Origin: Amoebophrya sp. AT5.2
Taxonomy: Eukaryota; Sar; Dinophyceae; Syndiniales; Amoebophryaceae
Assembly (NCBI GenBank): GCA_005223375.1
Contig: RXOD01004226.1
Coordinates: 1-25,741, forward strand
DNA: 25,741 bases
Reading direction: 5' to 3'
The notes under the pieces are model-generated. The model made no database searches. It was not told the DNA's origin and saw only the letters and a list, made by a program, of their open reading frames with translations. Shown piece by piece: positions 10,901 through 18,655 of the stretch (its first letter is position 1; every line of letters begins with the position of its first letter). A program made the translations under genes and the position numbers.

Positions 10901-11495
10901 GTAGGTTCTTGACGAACTGGGGGGGTAGCTGTTGGAGCTGCTGTGAAGATGACTCCGAATTTTCGATGACCCGGTGCCGGTCTTCCGCGGCAAGCGTTTC
11001 CTTATCGCCGATGCCAAGGACGTAAACATGGTATTGCCCCTCTATGTCCTTCAGCATAGTTGCCAGCTTCAACAGCAAGACCTTCTCCAAGGCCTGGCGG
11101 CACCGGAACGGGCTATGCTGCCGCAGGGTCTCGACGTCCATAATGTTCTTGTTCTCGTCGTCGTCATCAGGAGCTCCAGGAGGAGTGCCTGCGCCACTAG
11201 TCGTAGCGTCGTTCATCAGAAGATGAAGACGCTCACCTTGTTCTGCTGCTTCCCTGTCGTTCTTCTTGTCGTCCTTGTCCTTCGCCCGGCCTTTCCAATC
11301 CAGCGCGATGGCGAAGGAAACCTCGTCCATGGCCGAAAACGACATCGACACCTCCGCGCCGTTTCGGGGAGAGGAAGTCACGAGCTGCCGCGAGCCTCCC
11401 ACGACGTCCCTCATCGACTGCAAAGCGTGATCCGCGTTCGTGTCCATGTCGGCGCCCTGAAACTTGCACCGTCTCCCTTTCCACGACAAGCTCAT
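7980..11495 (-). CDS. Orphan 1171-aa protein with two DG..Y..EF..EYGG repeats
   Basis: A single uninterrupted frame from ATG 11495 (MSLSWKGRRCKFQGADMDTN) to a stop at 7980. I cannot assign a function. Residues of about 115-270 look folded (QALEKVLLLKLATMLKDI, YHVYVLGIGD, NLHWVTSDRE, RLLFVALPRHRMLLQAVYEK, PKVAIMFLYEK), an alternating strand/helix pattern. Most of 280-870 is charged, Gly/Gln/Glu-rich and probably disordered. Two repeats of about 35 residues lie near 873-908 (WRVDCNDGLAYRLNEFVAEY, then GGSESDPPEQW) and 1017-1052 (FRVDPHDGQAYKLWDFLLEY, then GGSVSHPPAEW). A weaker third copy may lie near 635-667 (RFVAGHEIGETIEYEELMKN, then PPAWLQSAELV). I recall similar DP.DG..Y...EF...Y segments in dinoflagellate proteins, which is memory and not a search. 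No membrane segment is evident. The short C-terminus is Ala/Gly/Gln-rich. Confidence 0.8.
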   Translation of the reverse strand: MSLSWKGRRCKFQGADMDTNADHALQSMRDVVGGSRQLVTSSPRNGAEVSMSFSAMDEVSFAIALDWKGRAKDKDDKKNDREAAEQGERLHLLMNDATTSGAGTPPGAPDDDDENKNIMDVETLRQHSPFRCRQALEKVLLLKLATMLKDIEGQYHVYVLGIGDKETLAAEDRHRVIENSESSSQQLQQLPPQFVKNLHWVTSDRETEALLDNPPAHDRLLFVALPRHRMLLQAVYEKLTRAHRPKVAIMFLYEKDNKLEKNMEGMLPEDAGEKKNFRGQLRAAKPQVLVTDVGDAGETCRQQESSIEMELKVELPLGEDREGSNDVDLRGTNSTLGGDATCGTEEGLKSTHNTFALLKSDPEQETELGFRLRRALWDQSLHSMSSDSFLTRSRKLEEVRTEFAHFQELTLGASASSPKPSPGRGPDQVQGESGAAHGKDGEAGEVPAFQRGTLENQSMYLPQSPQMHLRGSPQRGGAFKSILVVDGDQEHREIRPGSDVLSGRTPTTTNASSSTMAAVGREGPVAGGFGEIAMKDGCGGEEGAGQGGTLRRVNSAAGGSDEDDEDEQEETATATGPGSVTTGRGTAASGVPVQAAVDGVPASTAFLTKELEQAARGNSDNMRIKRGKMEQKKSSNKTARRFVAGHEIGETIEYEELMKNPPAWLQSAELVTFGDPAGIGGGGGSGRATSTRDRDQMKKTKVKFSRAAQDEKVVFKKQVGPGEVEDLGANCAGAAVAPSAVVGIKKQRDETQCARTTRTSKLIGLKIRNLWQKYAKPLEETTTPCAEEMLPQAQVPHENGTVAGKINMPSLKLKVNEVKEPQVRGGHHSNNLNLREDHLRKQAPAAAAGGDESQPLQQGPQQQELRSSSTDKKDEWRVDCNDGLAYRLNEFVAEYGGSESDPPEQWLSAVVVRTDALVAEDVKHVVGATSCSQAPQDTTKQQQARGAARGPEGVELQNDENRVELEADQWGPSKNEQNSSKTKTKKQEQNDEDSSLPMLFQFLKHPLDQNDDEEDDEAFRVDPHDGQAYKLWDFLLEYGGSVSHPPAEWKRAKTVHEVREELLMKMESVEHEELLVGRKEPEPSQSVLVGPQLPDGAVAPSRGTVVAGPATFASASSISTTSSTTGIDHEKLMLASQKVIDALLEFQMALRPLLAQQGPGNQGAGAPAAGQ

Positions 11496-12407
11496 TGAGT
11501 TAGTTTCCTTGTCGTATCTATGTCGTCGTCAGTCGTACGCAGAAGTCGTTTTTTTTTTTTATTTTTTATCCTTAGTTACTCCAAAAACTTCGCCAAAGAA
11601 ACGGCAAAGTATCTTCGGCCTAAGCTGGTCCTAATGGAAAGAGAAGGTGGGAGATGAGATCAATGTTGTGTCAACCTGTGAGCAAAATCGAACGAGAGGT
11701 ACTGGCTCGGCTGCGTTCACCGCGTTTTCGAAAAAAATACGTAGGAGAACTGTTTATTCTGCGTCATTTTCATTTCCATGAAGATCGGTCACGGTCACGA
11801 GAAATAGGACCACATGCAAAAACATTGCAGAAAATCGCGATCCAAGGAACGGAGAAGAAGATCTGGTCTCGTACGGTGATCCTCTAGATTCACACTCAGA
11901 TCCACATCGACGTCGTCCTCTTCATCATCGACACACAATTATAATGATGATGGGCATGAATAATTTCCATCTGGCACTGATTGAGATCGAGACGGCGCAC
12001 TGAAAAAGTCGCAGCCAGGGTTTATTTCGCCTTCGCCACGAGTATCACTATCGCTTCACTCTTGTGGAGCAAATGAATCGCCCAGCCCTGCCGTTATCAA
12101 TTTTATTTTTATTTCATTTTATTCCTCCTTGACGTCCGCGGCGCTGTGTCGTGATTCTTCAGAGCTTTGCCGCCATGGCACGACAACGACTTCGATGGCA
12201 AAAGTGCTACCAGCTCAGCGGCGGAGGCGGTCTCCTGGCGATACATAACACACGCAGCGCAAAACCAAAAGCGAAAAACCAGCAGCGGCGCCAGGAGTGC
12301 ACTAGCACTACCTCCGCAAATATAACGCAAAACATAAACAACAACGAGCAAGCGACCGCGCTCCGCGCGCAAACTCGGCAGAGAACGAGCGCGGCGCGAG
12401 TCAGTTC
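11496..12407. other. AT-richer intergenic region upstream of the 1171-aa gene
   Basis: This stretch begins just upstream of the 1171-aa start. It contains a long T-run near 11550-11570 (A-run on the gene strand) and several T/A-rich patches (for example 12090-12125). A plus-strand ORF at 11654-11887 and short ORFs near 12109-12411 have no recognisable domain, and I do not call them. I see no RNA gene here. Confidence 0.4.
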
Positions 12408-13073
12408 TTAAGCATGCCCGGGCTCGTCGCAGTACTGCGAGAACACCGGGAAGAGCGCGCCGCCCTCCCGACTTTTCACCATCATCACGCCCAGGCGTGA
12501 CGAAAAGCCGGGAGGAGGCCCGCGCCCGGTCTTCTCGCAGTGCGGAGATTTACACGGGCGCGCGGTTGGGGTTGCCCTAACAGAAGCGCCTTGCGCAAGG
12601 ACCGCACAACGCGATGACGTGGTGGGCGGAAAAATATTTTTGACGAAGTCCGTCGCGCGAGTTAGCAGCACGCGCGTGGAGGGCTCCCCGCGGCGTCCAA
12701 GCGCCGGGAAAACTCCCGGCGCAAGTCCTGCAGCGAGCTGGTCTGGTAGTGGATTCCGAGCCGCAAAGAAATCCATGCCGATCCCCGCTCCAAAGGCTTT
12801 CGTCGCGACGACCACCAGGCGCGTCTTGTTTATTTTCGCCGCTTCCTCAGTCTGGTGCTGGACCTGTTTCCTTTTTTCTCTTTCCAAGCCTTTTCCCGGG
12901 CTTCGTCGCGCCACAATTCTGCTTGCCGGTTCCCGCGTTTTTCGTTTTGCCGGTCTTCGTCGCGCAGCATGTTGCTGCCCATCTTCCGCGGGCCGCTTCG
13001 CTTGCCACGAGCAGTGCCCGCCGCCGGAGTAGCCGTCCTCCTGCGGCGGCGGTGAGTCGGCGCGCGGCGACAC
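12408..13073 (-). CDS. Doubtful ORF in a GC-rich island, possibly a terminal exon
   Basis: This frame is open for 221 codons but begins only at GTG, and an in-frame TGA lies just upstream, so a complete gene would need splicing. A possible acceptor, AAACAG before GTCCAG near 12860, would lead into VQHQTEEAAKINKTRLVVVA and run to the stop at 12408. A second frame (ATG 13114 to 12830) also looks partly protein-like (NMLRDEDRQNEKRGNRQAEL). The 3' part overlaps a 108-bp foldback hairpin, which is unusual for coding DNA. The island is visibly richer in G+C than the flanks, as the secure genes are. It may be a broken gene, an exon of an unrecognised gene, or a non-autonomous element. Confidence 0.25.
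   Translation of the reverse strand: MSPRADSPPPQEDGYSGGGHCSWQAKRPAEDGQQHAARRRPAKRKTREPASRIVARRSPGKGLEREKRKQVQHQTEEAAKINKTRLVVVATKAFGAGIGMDFFAARNPLPDQLAAGLAPGVFPALGRRGEPSTRVLLTRATDFVKNIFPPTTSSRCAVLAQGASVRATPTARPCKSPHCEKTGRGPPPGFSSRLGVMMVKSREGGALFPVFSQYCDEPGHA
12434..12541. repeat. 108-bp foldback (imperfect palindrome)
   Basis: Reading inward from both ends, ACTGCGAGAACACCGGG (12434-12450) pairs with CCCGGTCTTCTCGCAGT (12525-12541) with one mismatch. Next, CTCCCGACTTTTC pairs with GAAAAGCCGGGAG, again with one mismatch. The centre is TCACGCC-CA-GGCGTGA, a perfect hairpin. The element would form a cruciform or a long RNA hairpin. There is no clear target-site duplication at its ends. Confidence 0.85.
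12701..12722. repeat. Perfect 9-bp hairpin
   Basis: GCGCCGGGA and TCCCGGCGC flank a four-base AAAC loop. It lies in the same GC-rich island as the 108-bp foldback, and a 12-bp palindrome (CCTTGCGCAAGG) lies between them at 12589-12600. Confidence 0.85.
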
Positions 13074-13114
13074 GCGAGAACTTTCAGCGAGGCCAGTCCC
13101 ATGCTTTCGCCCAT

Positions 13115-13754
13115 GTCAAGGAAGGGCCGCGAGCTGCATGCAAGTCAGCGCCTGGCTTTGCTTCGTGTGCGTGAGCTGCGTCCATGGTAGCGGCGCCACC
13201 TTGGGCGGAACAGTGTGGTGTGGAGGGTCCGGGTCGCCCACTCGCGTATGGCTCTCCTCGCGGCGGACAGAGTAGTCAGAGGAGCACAAGACTCGAAACG
13301 AAACGCATGGCGGAAAAGCGTAAGTCTTGCACTACTTGCCCCTCTCCCTCTGCTGCTACCCCGGGAAGTTTTTGACGCTTTTTGACATTTCAAAAGTAAG
13401 GTGCCCATTTTATTTGACGTCTCAGCTTTCCAACGAAAGTAAACAAAACTACTAGATGCTGTTGCTGATGGGCTAAAAAAATAAATTCTGAATTTGGACA
13501 GCCGGACGCAGACGGAAACACCTTGCGTTCTGGAGGACCGCCTGAAGCGTCAGGGCGTCAATTAACTTCGAAGTGGCTACGGTCAGCGCACTTGGTTCTC
13601 CTTCAGCGAAGTACAGCTACGCTGTTTCACTTTCTGTCTCAGTTTGATGTTACTTTCCACCTGCGCCTGTCGCTCAGCAAGGCGCCCTCCGAAGTAAATT
13701 CCGGCCGTTTTGCTGGGGGCGATGTTGAAGATGTCCGCACTACACTGTGAATCC
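13115..13754. other. Intergenic region downstream of the FkbM-like gene
   Basis: Short ORFs on both strands overlap each other here (for example minus 13408-13145, and minus 13780-13583, which overlaps the end of the FkbM-like gene). They are Arg/Ser-rich and carry no recognisable domain. An A/T-rich patch lies at about 13380-13500. I see no RNA gene or repeat. Confidence 0.4.
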
Positions 13755-16162
13755 TCATCTTGTCCCGTATTGAAAGACATGCGTGTAATCCAAAGCCCTT
13801 ACGGCCGCTGGGTCCGACTCCCCTTCTGCGTCGTACACTACCAAAAAACATCTCCGTGTGTCCCCCTCGAACAGGGCTTCGCGGTAGGCAAAGCCAAACT
13901 TCCTTTTTGTTCCTTCTACCAGATCCCGCACCTGCCCCGTCAGGAGCTGGCGGGCGACTCGTTCGCTTGGCTCCCGGCCCTCGTTTTCCTGCTCCGCCGA
14001 GGTTTTCAGCTCCTGTTCCACGATGTTGCAGATCGTCATGCCGCACGTCGCTGCAAATGTCTCGTAAATGTAGCTCATGGAAAGCAGGCCGCGGTCTTTC
14101 GCGCGTCGTTTTCTCTTCTCCTCGTCCTCCCCTTCGACCTGGTCCCGCAAATTCCAGTCGAAAGCCTCCGTCAGCTCCCGCGCGCCCACGATTTTGTCGT
14201 ACGACGCATAATTGTTCGGCATCGATGGTGTTGGTGTTGTTGCCCTGACCGCAGATAAATCGAACAGCTGCCAGTTGCACTTTCGCTCCCAGCGCTCCCA
14301 GACGAAGGGCACGCCGATCACGCGGCGGTGCGTCCGGCTAAGGTTCTCGTGCGAGCGACAGTATCCGGAGAGCGACTTGGACACGCGCTCGGTTTGTGAC
14401 ACGGAGTTCGACTGGAGCACGTGCGTGGCGAACTGCAGGTAGGGAAGCGAAGCGAGCGTCGCGAAGTTCAGCGCGGGCAGAATGTCGTACTCGCAGCCCT
14501 CGCAATTCATGTGCAGAAGCGCCACCGACTTGTACAGCTTCTGGTTACCGAGCGAATCAGTTTCAACAGTTGATGTCGTGTCCTCCTCGTCGCTCTCGCT
14601 TCCGTCTTCGCCGGAGGCTGCGCGTGGTGCGTCGTCTGGCTTCGCATCCAGATACTGTCGCACCATGCGCTCCGGCGTTCCAGTTCCAGCTCCAACGACA
14701 TCCGGATCTATAGATTGCTCGCCTGTCGATGTCGGCCTCCAGGCGAACTCGTGGTTGCCCACATCGGTGAGCGCGTCCCTTGCGCGGGCGCGGTCAATGA
14801 TTTGAAACATCTCCGACACCGACCGCACGAGGATGTTCTCCGAGCTCGAGGGGGCGACGTATCGCCTGCTCGCGACATCTCCGCCGGAGCCAGTCCTCTG
14901 GTCGCTAGCATCGTCAACACCTTCGATGTTGGAGTCCCCCGCTCCGGTCATCGTGCTGGAGTCTCCCGAAAAGGACAGTCGGACGATCTCTGTGTCCAGG
15001 CCGACGCCGAAGTTGTGGAAGAACACGTTTTTCCAGAGGTGCAGCGGCTTGTTCTCAGGAATTACGCGGTGCTTCAGCTGGAACTCGAGTAAGTGCCCGA
15101 GCACGTTCTTCATCAGCTGCTGGAAGTAGAAGGGCGACGGCTCGAAAAAGTGCACCTCGAGCTCGTCGGGGTAGTGCGCGGCGAAGTGGGCGCCGTCGGT
15201 GCCGTTCTTGAACGCGCCGATGTAGATCATGGCCTTCTTCGTGTCCGGCAACCCGAAGAGCGGCGGTTGGGGAAGCATGTTTTGCACCAGTTGCACCTCC
15301 TTGTCAGCACCGTGCTCTCCTTGTTCACTCCGGGACGAGGAGCTCCCTACGGCCCCCCTCAAAAACTGCTCCTCCAGGCGAAACGCCGCTAGTGTCTCGA
15401 AGGACAGAAGCTTGTGGAACGTGGTGTCCGGAACCGCAACCTGGCCCCAAAACGCGCAGTCCTCCACGGGGTTGTTCGAATAGTCGTAGCTGCCGCCGAA
15501 CTCGTTGCGCCAAAACGCGGTGATCAAGTGCTTCCGACAGTTCCGATACTCCTCGGTGCGGAGGTCGGTGAAGCCGTCGAGCTGCGCCAGACAGTACCGC
15601 TCGTCGTCCTGTAGAGGGGCCTGCGCATCGTAGGAGAAAGCTGCGGCGGATGTAATGCCAAAGCTAATGGCCGACGGTAGCCGATAGACGGAGGATGAGG
15701 AGGTCGAGGATAAATGACACAGGACGGGAACGAAGGATCTAGGTCTCGATCTCGAGCGGGAGCTTGTCCGATGGCGGGGACGGTGTCGTTGGCCATGGCC
15801 ACATGGTTCATGCTGTTTCTTCTTTGCGCAAGCTGGTCGTGAGGAGCACGATGACGGAGTAGTGGTGCCCCCACCGGCGCGCGGCCTCTTCATAGGAGCA
15901 ACGAGGGCGCTTCCGCCTGCTGTCGCTTTCGACGTCGGCAGCGGCATCGTCCGGCGCTCGTCGGAGTTGCGTTTGTACTCTTGGTCGCCGACGGCAGTAG
16001 CCGCAGGACCACGAGCACCAGCGCAAACGCCGGAAACGATAGCAGTCGAGCTGGCGGACCACGATGACATTGACATCTTCTGTCGCACGGGGCTCGTCGT
16101 CGGCGGCCTGTCCTACTGCTAGTTCTTCTTTTTTTTGATTTGCAGCGCTCCTCCAACTCCAT
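13755..16162 (-). CDS. FkbM-like SAM methyltransferase, predicted type II membrane protein (two exons)
   Basis: FkbM-family enzymes use S-adenosylmethionine, often to O-methylate sugars or natural products. Seen here: an opening strand MIYIGAFKNGTDG, then FFEPSPFYFQQLMKN (the acidic residue normally contacts SAM ribose), NVFFHNFGVGL, and LLHMNCEGCEYDILPAL, close to the family's D.EG.E..VL motif. The frame is open from 16088 to the stop at 13755, with an unspliced ATG at 16076 giving 773 aa and a low-complexity N-terminus. I prefer a spliced model: exon 1 16162-15979, a 338-bp intron with donor GTACAA and acceptor GCCGCAG, and exon 2 15640-13755 (689 aa). This gives a basic tail, then a hydrophobic anchor at residues 39-59 (ARLLSFPAFALVLVVLRLLP), with the catalytic part after it, as in Golgi/ER enzymes. 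Upstream ATG 16504 is in frame and could extend exon 1. The methyltransferase call is firmer than the splice. Confidence 0.8.
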
Positions 16163-16624
16163 CGTAAGATCATGTCGGGTCGTCGTCGTCGTCGTCGTAA
16201 GACCATGTCCATGTAAGTCTGAACAAACACGAAACAATGAAGCAGCATGGTCTTCGTCATGGAATGAGCCAAATAGCTGCCCTGCAGAAGAACAGCGGCA
16301 GCGGCGCTGCATCAGCGTCATCAGAAACATACAAGTCTTGTTGTGGTGAATATTCAACGAAAGCCTTATCGGACTGAGCAAAAGCCTCCTGCTCGTCCAC
16401 ATGCACATGCCTCGTGCACGCGCCAGCTCAGGGGCTAGCGCCGCTGCATCAAGAACGTTGATGTCCTCCATTGTCGTCACGGTGTCGGCTCCATGACTGA
16501 GCATCCGGCGCGCAGTATTCTGCGTAGTAAGTTGCTTAAGAAAGTAGATTTCTTCCTATGATCCGCCCAAAAGGAACTTACTACTTTACGTACACGGCGG
16601 AGCAGCATCTCCAACACCACTCCG
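16163..16624. other. Intergenic region upstream of the FkbM-like gene
   Basis: Between the FkbM-like start and the stop of the next methyltransferase-like gene. It contains a (CGT)6 microsatellite at 16181-16198. The reading frame of FkbM exon 1 stays open upstream to ATG 16504, which would add about 114 residues (MLSHGADTVTTMEDINVLDA and onward). I cannot tell whether this is coding or 5' untranslated. Confidence 0.4.
16181..16198 (+). repeat. (CGT)6 microsatellite
   Basis: Six perfect CGT units just upstream of the preferred FkbM-like start. Translated in the extended upstream frame they would give a poly-Thr run. Confidence 0.9.
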
Positions 16625-18253
16625 CTAGCGTTGTACGTGTACGGCCGTCGATGACGACGACCTTTTCCTCGCTAGTGCCCAGGCGCTCACTGGCGTGCTG
16701 TCAGCTTGGTTGGTTCCCATCACGTGCCACGGCAGGCCTCCCCAGCCGCTCCGCGCCCATGGGCACGGCGTCGCGACCGGAGACTTCTTCATCCCCGGAA
16801 ACTTCTTGTTCCAGTCCTGCGCTTTTTTCAGTTCGTCCTTGAACGCCCTCGAGTCGTGAAACTCCAGGAGGCCGCGAACGTAGTCCGTGCTGCCCCACTG
16901 GCCAACCTCCAAAATCTCGAAATCCGCCTGCAAGAGCATGGAAATCAGCCCGGTCAGCGTGATAGAGCCGAAGTGGTGCGGCGTGCCGTGCGGAATCGTG
17001 GACGTCGGCACCATGGCGAACAGGTACGAGGGATCGTTTTCGGCAAAAACCTCGTGAATGCGTCTCAGTGCCGCAATGGGGTCGACCAGGTGCTCGAGGG
17101 TGTTCATCAACAGCATCAGGTTCGGCTTCGGACCACTTAGACTTTCGCGTTCTTCATCTACTTGTTCTGCTGGTGCGAGGACGTACTTCTGCTTTAGTAC
17201 CTGCTTCCAGTGCAATTGCACAGCTGCAGTACTAGCGCTCGCTTCGGGATGAACGGCCCCAATCCGCTCGTGCAAGTCCCCCGCGCCCGTGTCCGGATCG
17301 TAAACCCAGCTCGTGCTCCAGACCGCGCCCTCCGATTCCTTCAGCAGCAGCAAGAATTCAGGGTCCATCCACGCCCCCGTATTCTCGCTACCGTCGCTGG
17401 TCAGCAGCACGTAGTTGTTCCTTTTTGTGATGTTGTACTTCCAAATCCAACGCTGAAAATCATACAGCGCGGGCAGCCGCACAAACTCCCGACGCGGACC
17501 GACGTAGTACTGGTCCTCGTCGCTTGATGTGCATTGAAACGCCGTCATTGTCTGCGCGTGCATCTGCTGCCGGAAAAGCTCATGGCGCAAGAAGAAATTC
17601 TGCAGGAAATCGGATTCCTCCCGCGCCTGGCGCGCCGTGTGGCAACAGAATCGCCTGGCGAAACTTTTAGATGATTTACTCGTAGCGTTCGTTTGCAGAA
17701 GATTTTCGCCAGCTTCCCGCCCGGGGGTCGCGTTCTCTTGAAGTATGGAAGATTCTCCTCTGCTCTGGTCCAGCGCAATCAATGCTCGGGGATCGTAGTG
17801 TCTGTTGGCGGTCCAGTGCAATATCGTCTGGTAAAACGCGTCCACTGCGAGCGTTACCTGCCGGTGCCGACTGCGCCACGGCTGCTTTTCTGGATTCCGT
17901 ATTCCAGCTCCACCTCCTGCAGCTGCAGTCGTCGGACTCGCAGCCGTGGGCATTTCCTTCGCTTGTATCGGCGTCCCGTCGCGCACCGAAGCAGCATCGC
18001 CATTAGCATCGTCCCCAACGTGTACGACTTCCTGACGGGGTCCAAGTCCATTAAGGCCATCGGGCGTTGCGAAAGCCAATAACCGGTATTCTGGACGAGA
18101 AAGCCACGTGGTCAGAAAGGCGGCAACGGCAACCAACGCCCGCCACGTGATGATCGACGAGGAGCCCGGTCGTGCGCTCCGTAGCTTTCGCTGGATTTTT
18201 GCATCTGCGACACACAGTCTGCGACATCTGCGACATGACAACCACAAGAACAT
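16625..18253 (-). CDS. Membrane-anchored class I methyltransferase-like protein, 542 aa
   Basis: One uninterrupted frame from ATG 18253 to TAG at 16625. The N-terminus is Arg/Cys/Lys-rich and is followed by one hydrophobic segment at about residues 34-52 (IITWRALVAVAAFLTTWLS), the layout of a type II ER/Golgi protein. Residues of about 95-150 are a low-complexity stem. The C-terminal half resembles Methyltransf_11/23-type class I enzymes: LMLLMNTLEHLVDPIAALRR at 379-398 matches the family's LEH..dP..al.. motif, then YLFAMVPTSTIPHGTPHHFG, LTLTGL-like ITLTGLISMLLQADFEILEV and GQWGS. The usual glycine-rich SAM motif I (GxGxG) is not evident; NNYVLLTSDGSENTGAWMD lies where it might be expected. 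It may therefore be divergent or non-catalytic. It is the neighbour of the FkbM-like gene on the same strand. The substrate is unknown. Confidence 0.8.
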   Translation of the reverse strand: MFLWLSCRRCRRLCVADAKIQRKLRSARPGSSSIITWRALVAVAAFLTTWLSRPEYRLLAFATPDGLNGLGPRQEVVHVGDDANGDAASVRDGTPIQAKEMPTAASPTTAAAGGGAGIRNPEKQPWRSRHRQVTLAVDAFYQTILHWTANRHYDPRALIALDQSRGESSILQENATPGREAGENLLQTNATSKSSKSFARRFCCHTARQAREESDFLQNFFLRHELFRQQMHAQTMTAFQCTSSDEDQYYVGPRREFVRLPALYDFQRWIWKYNITKRNNYVLLTSDGSENTGAWMDPEFLLLLKESEGAVWSTSWVYDPDTGAGDLHERIGAVHPEASASTAAVQLHWKQVLKQKYVLAPAEQVDEERESLSGPKPNLMLLMNTLEHLVDPIAALRRIHEVFAENDPSYLFAMVPTSTIPHGTPHHFGSITLTGLISMLLQADFEILEVGQWGSTDYVRGLLEFHDSRAFKDELKKAQDWNKKFPGMKKSPVATPCPWARSGWGGLPWHVMGTNQADSTPVSAWALARKRSSSSTAVHVQR

Positions 18254-18655
18254 GAAGATGGATGAGGTTCAAATCTAGGTAGGCCGTTCATTGCGATTGA
18301 TTTTTATTTTGATCCCGGTGCAGTACTAGCTCAAGCTCAGCGTTGAGGTTGAAGTAAGAAAGTACTTGCAATGCGACACTTAAATTCTCGTCACAGAGAT
18401 CGGCGGGAAAAGAACACGACAGTAGCGGCCTCAAGCTCAAACTGACGGACGGTATAGCGATTTCTTCATCGTCATCGAGTGCAGAATTCCTGGAATCTGT
18501 CGCTGGCCACCGAGCCAACAACTCTTCATCTCCTGTTCAGTTCACATTGCAAGTGCAACGATGTTTTTCTCTTTTTGATGAGATCGATGGACTCAAAGTA
18601 AAAAGCCCTCAACTCCAAAGCAGGGTAATTCTAAGTTCCCAGTTGCTTCTCCCTA
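18254..18655. other. Intergenic region between methyltransferase-like and 1771-aa genes
   Basis: About 400 bp. The minus-strand ORF at 18521-18288 begins only with TTG and has no recognisable domain. Two copies of a CTCAAGCTCA-containing motif lie at 18330-18346 and 18429-18446, similar to one at 7561-7578. No RNA gene or terminator is evident. Confidence 0.4.

Noticed and set aside
11654..11887. Plus-strand ORF of 77 codons
   Set aside because: Short, no domain, and the only plus-strand candidate in its area.
12619..13174. Plus-strand ORFs in the GC-rich island (137 and 141 codons)
   Set aside because: They overlap each other and the minus-strand frames, and have no recognisable domain; open frames are common in GC-rich DNA.
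13583..13780. Minus-strand ORF of 65 codons at the end of the FkbM-like gene
   Set aside because: It overlaps the methyltransferase stop in another frame and has no recognisable domain.
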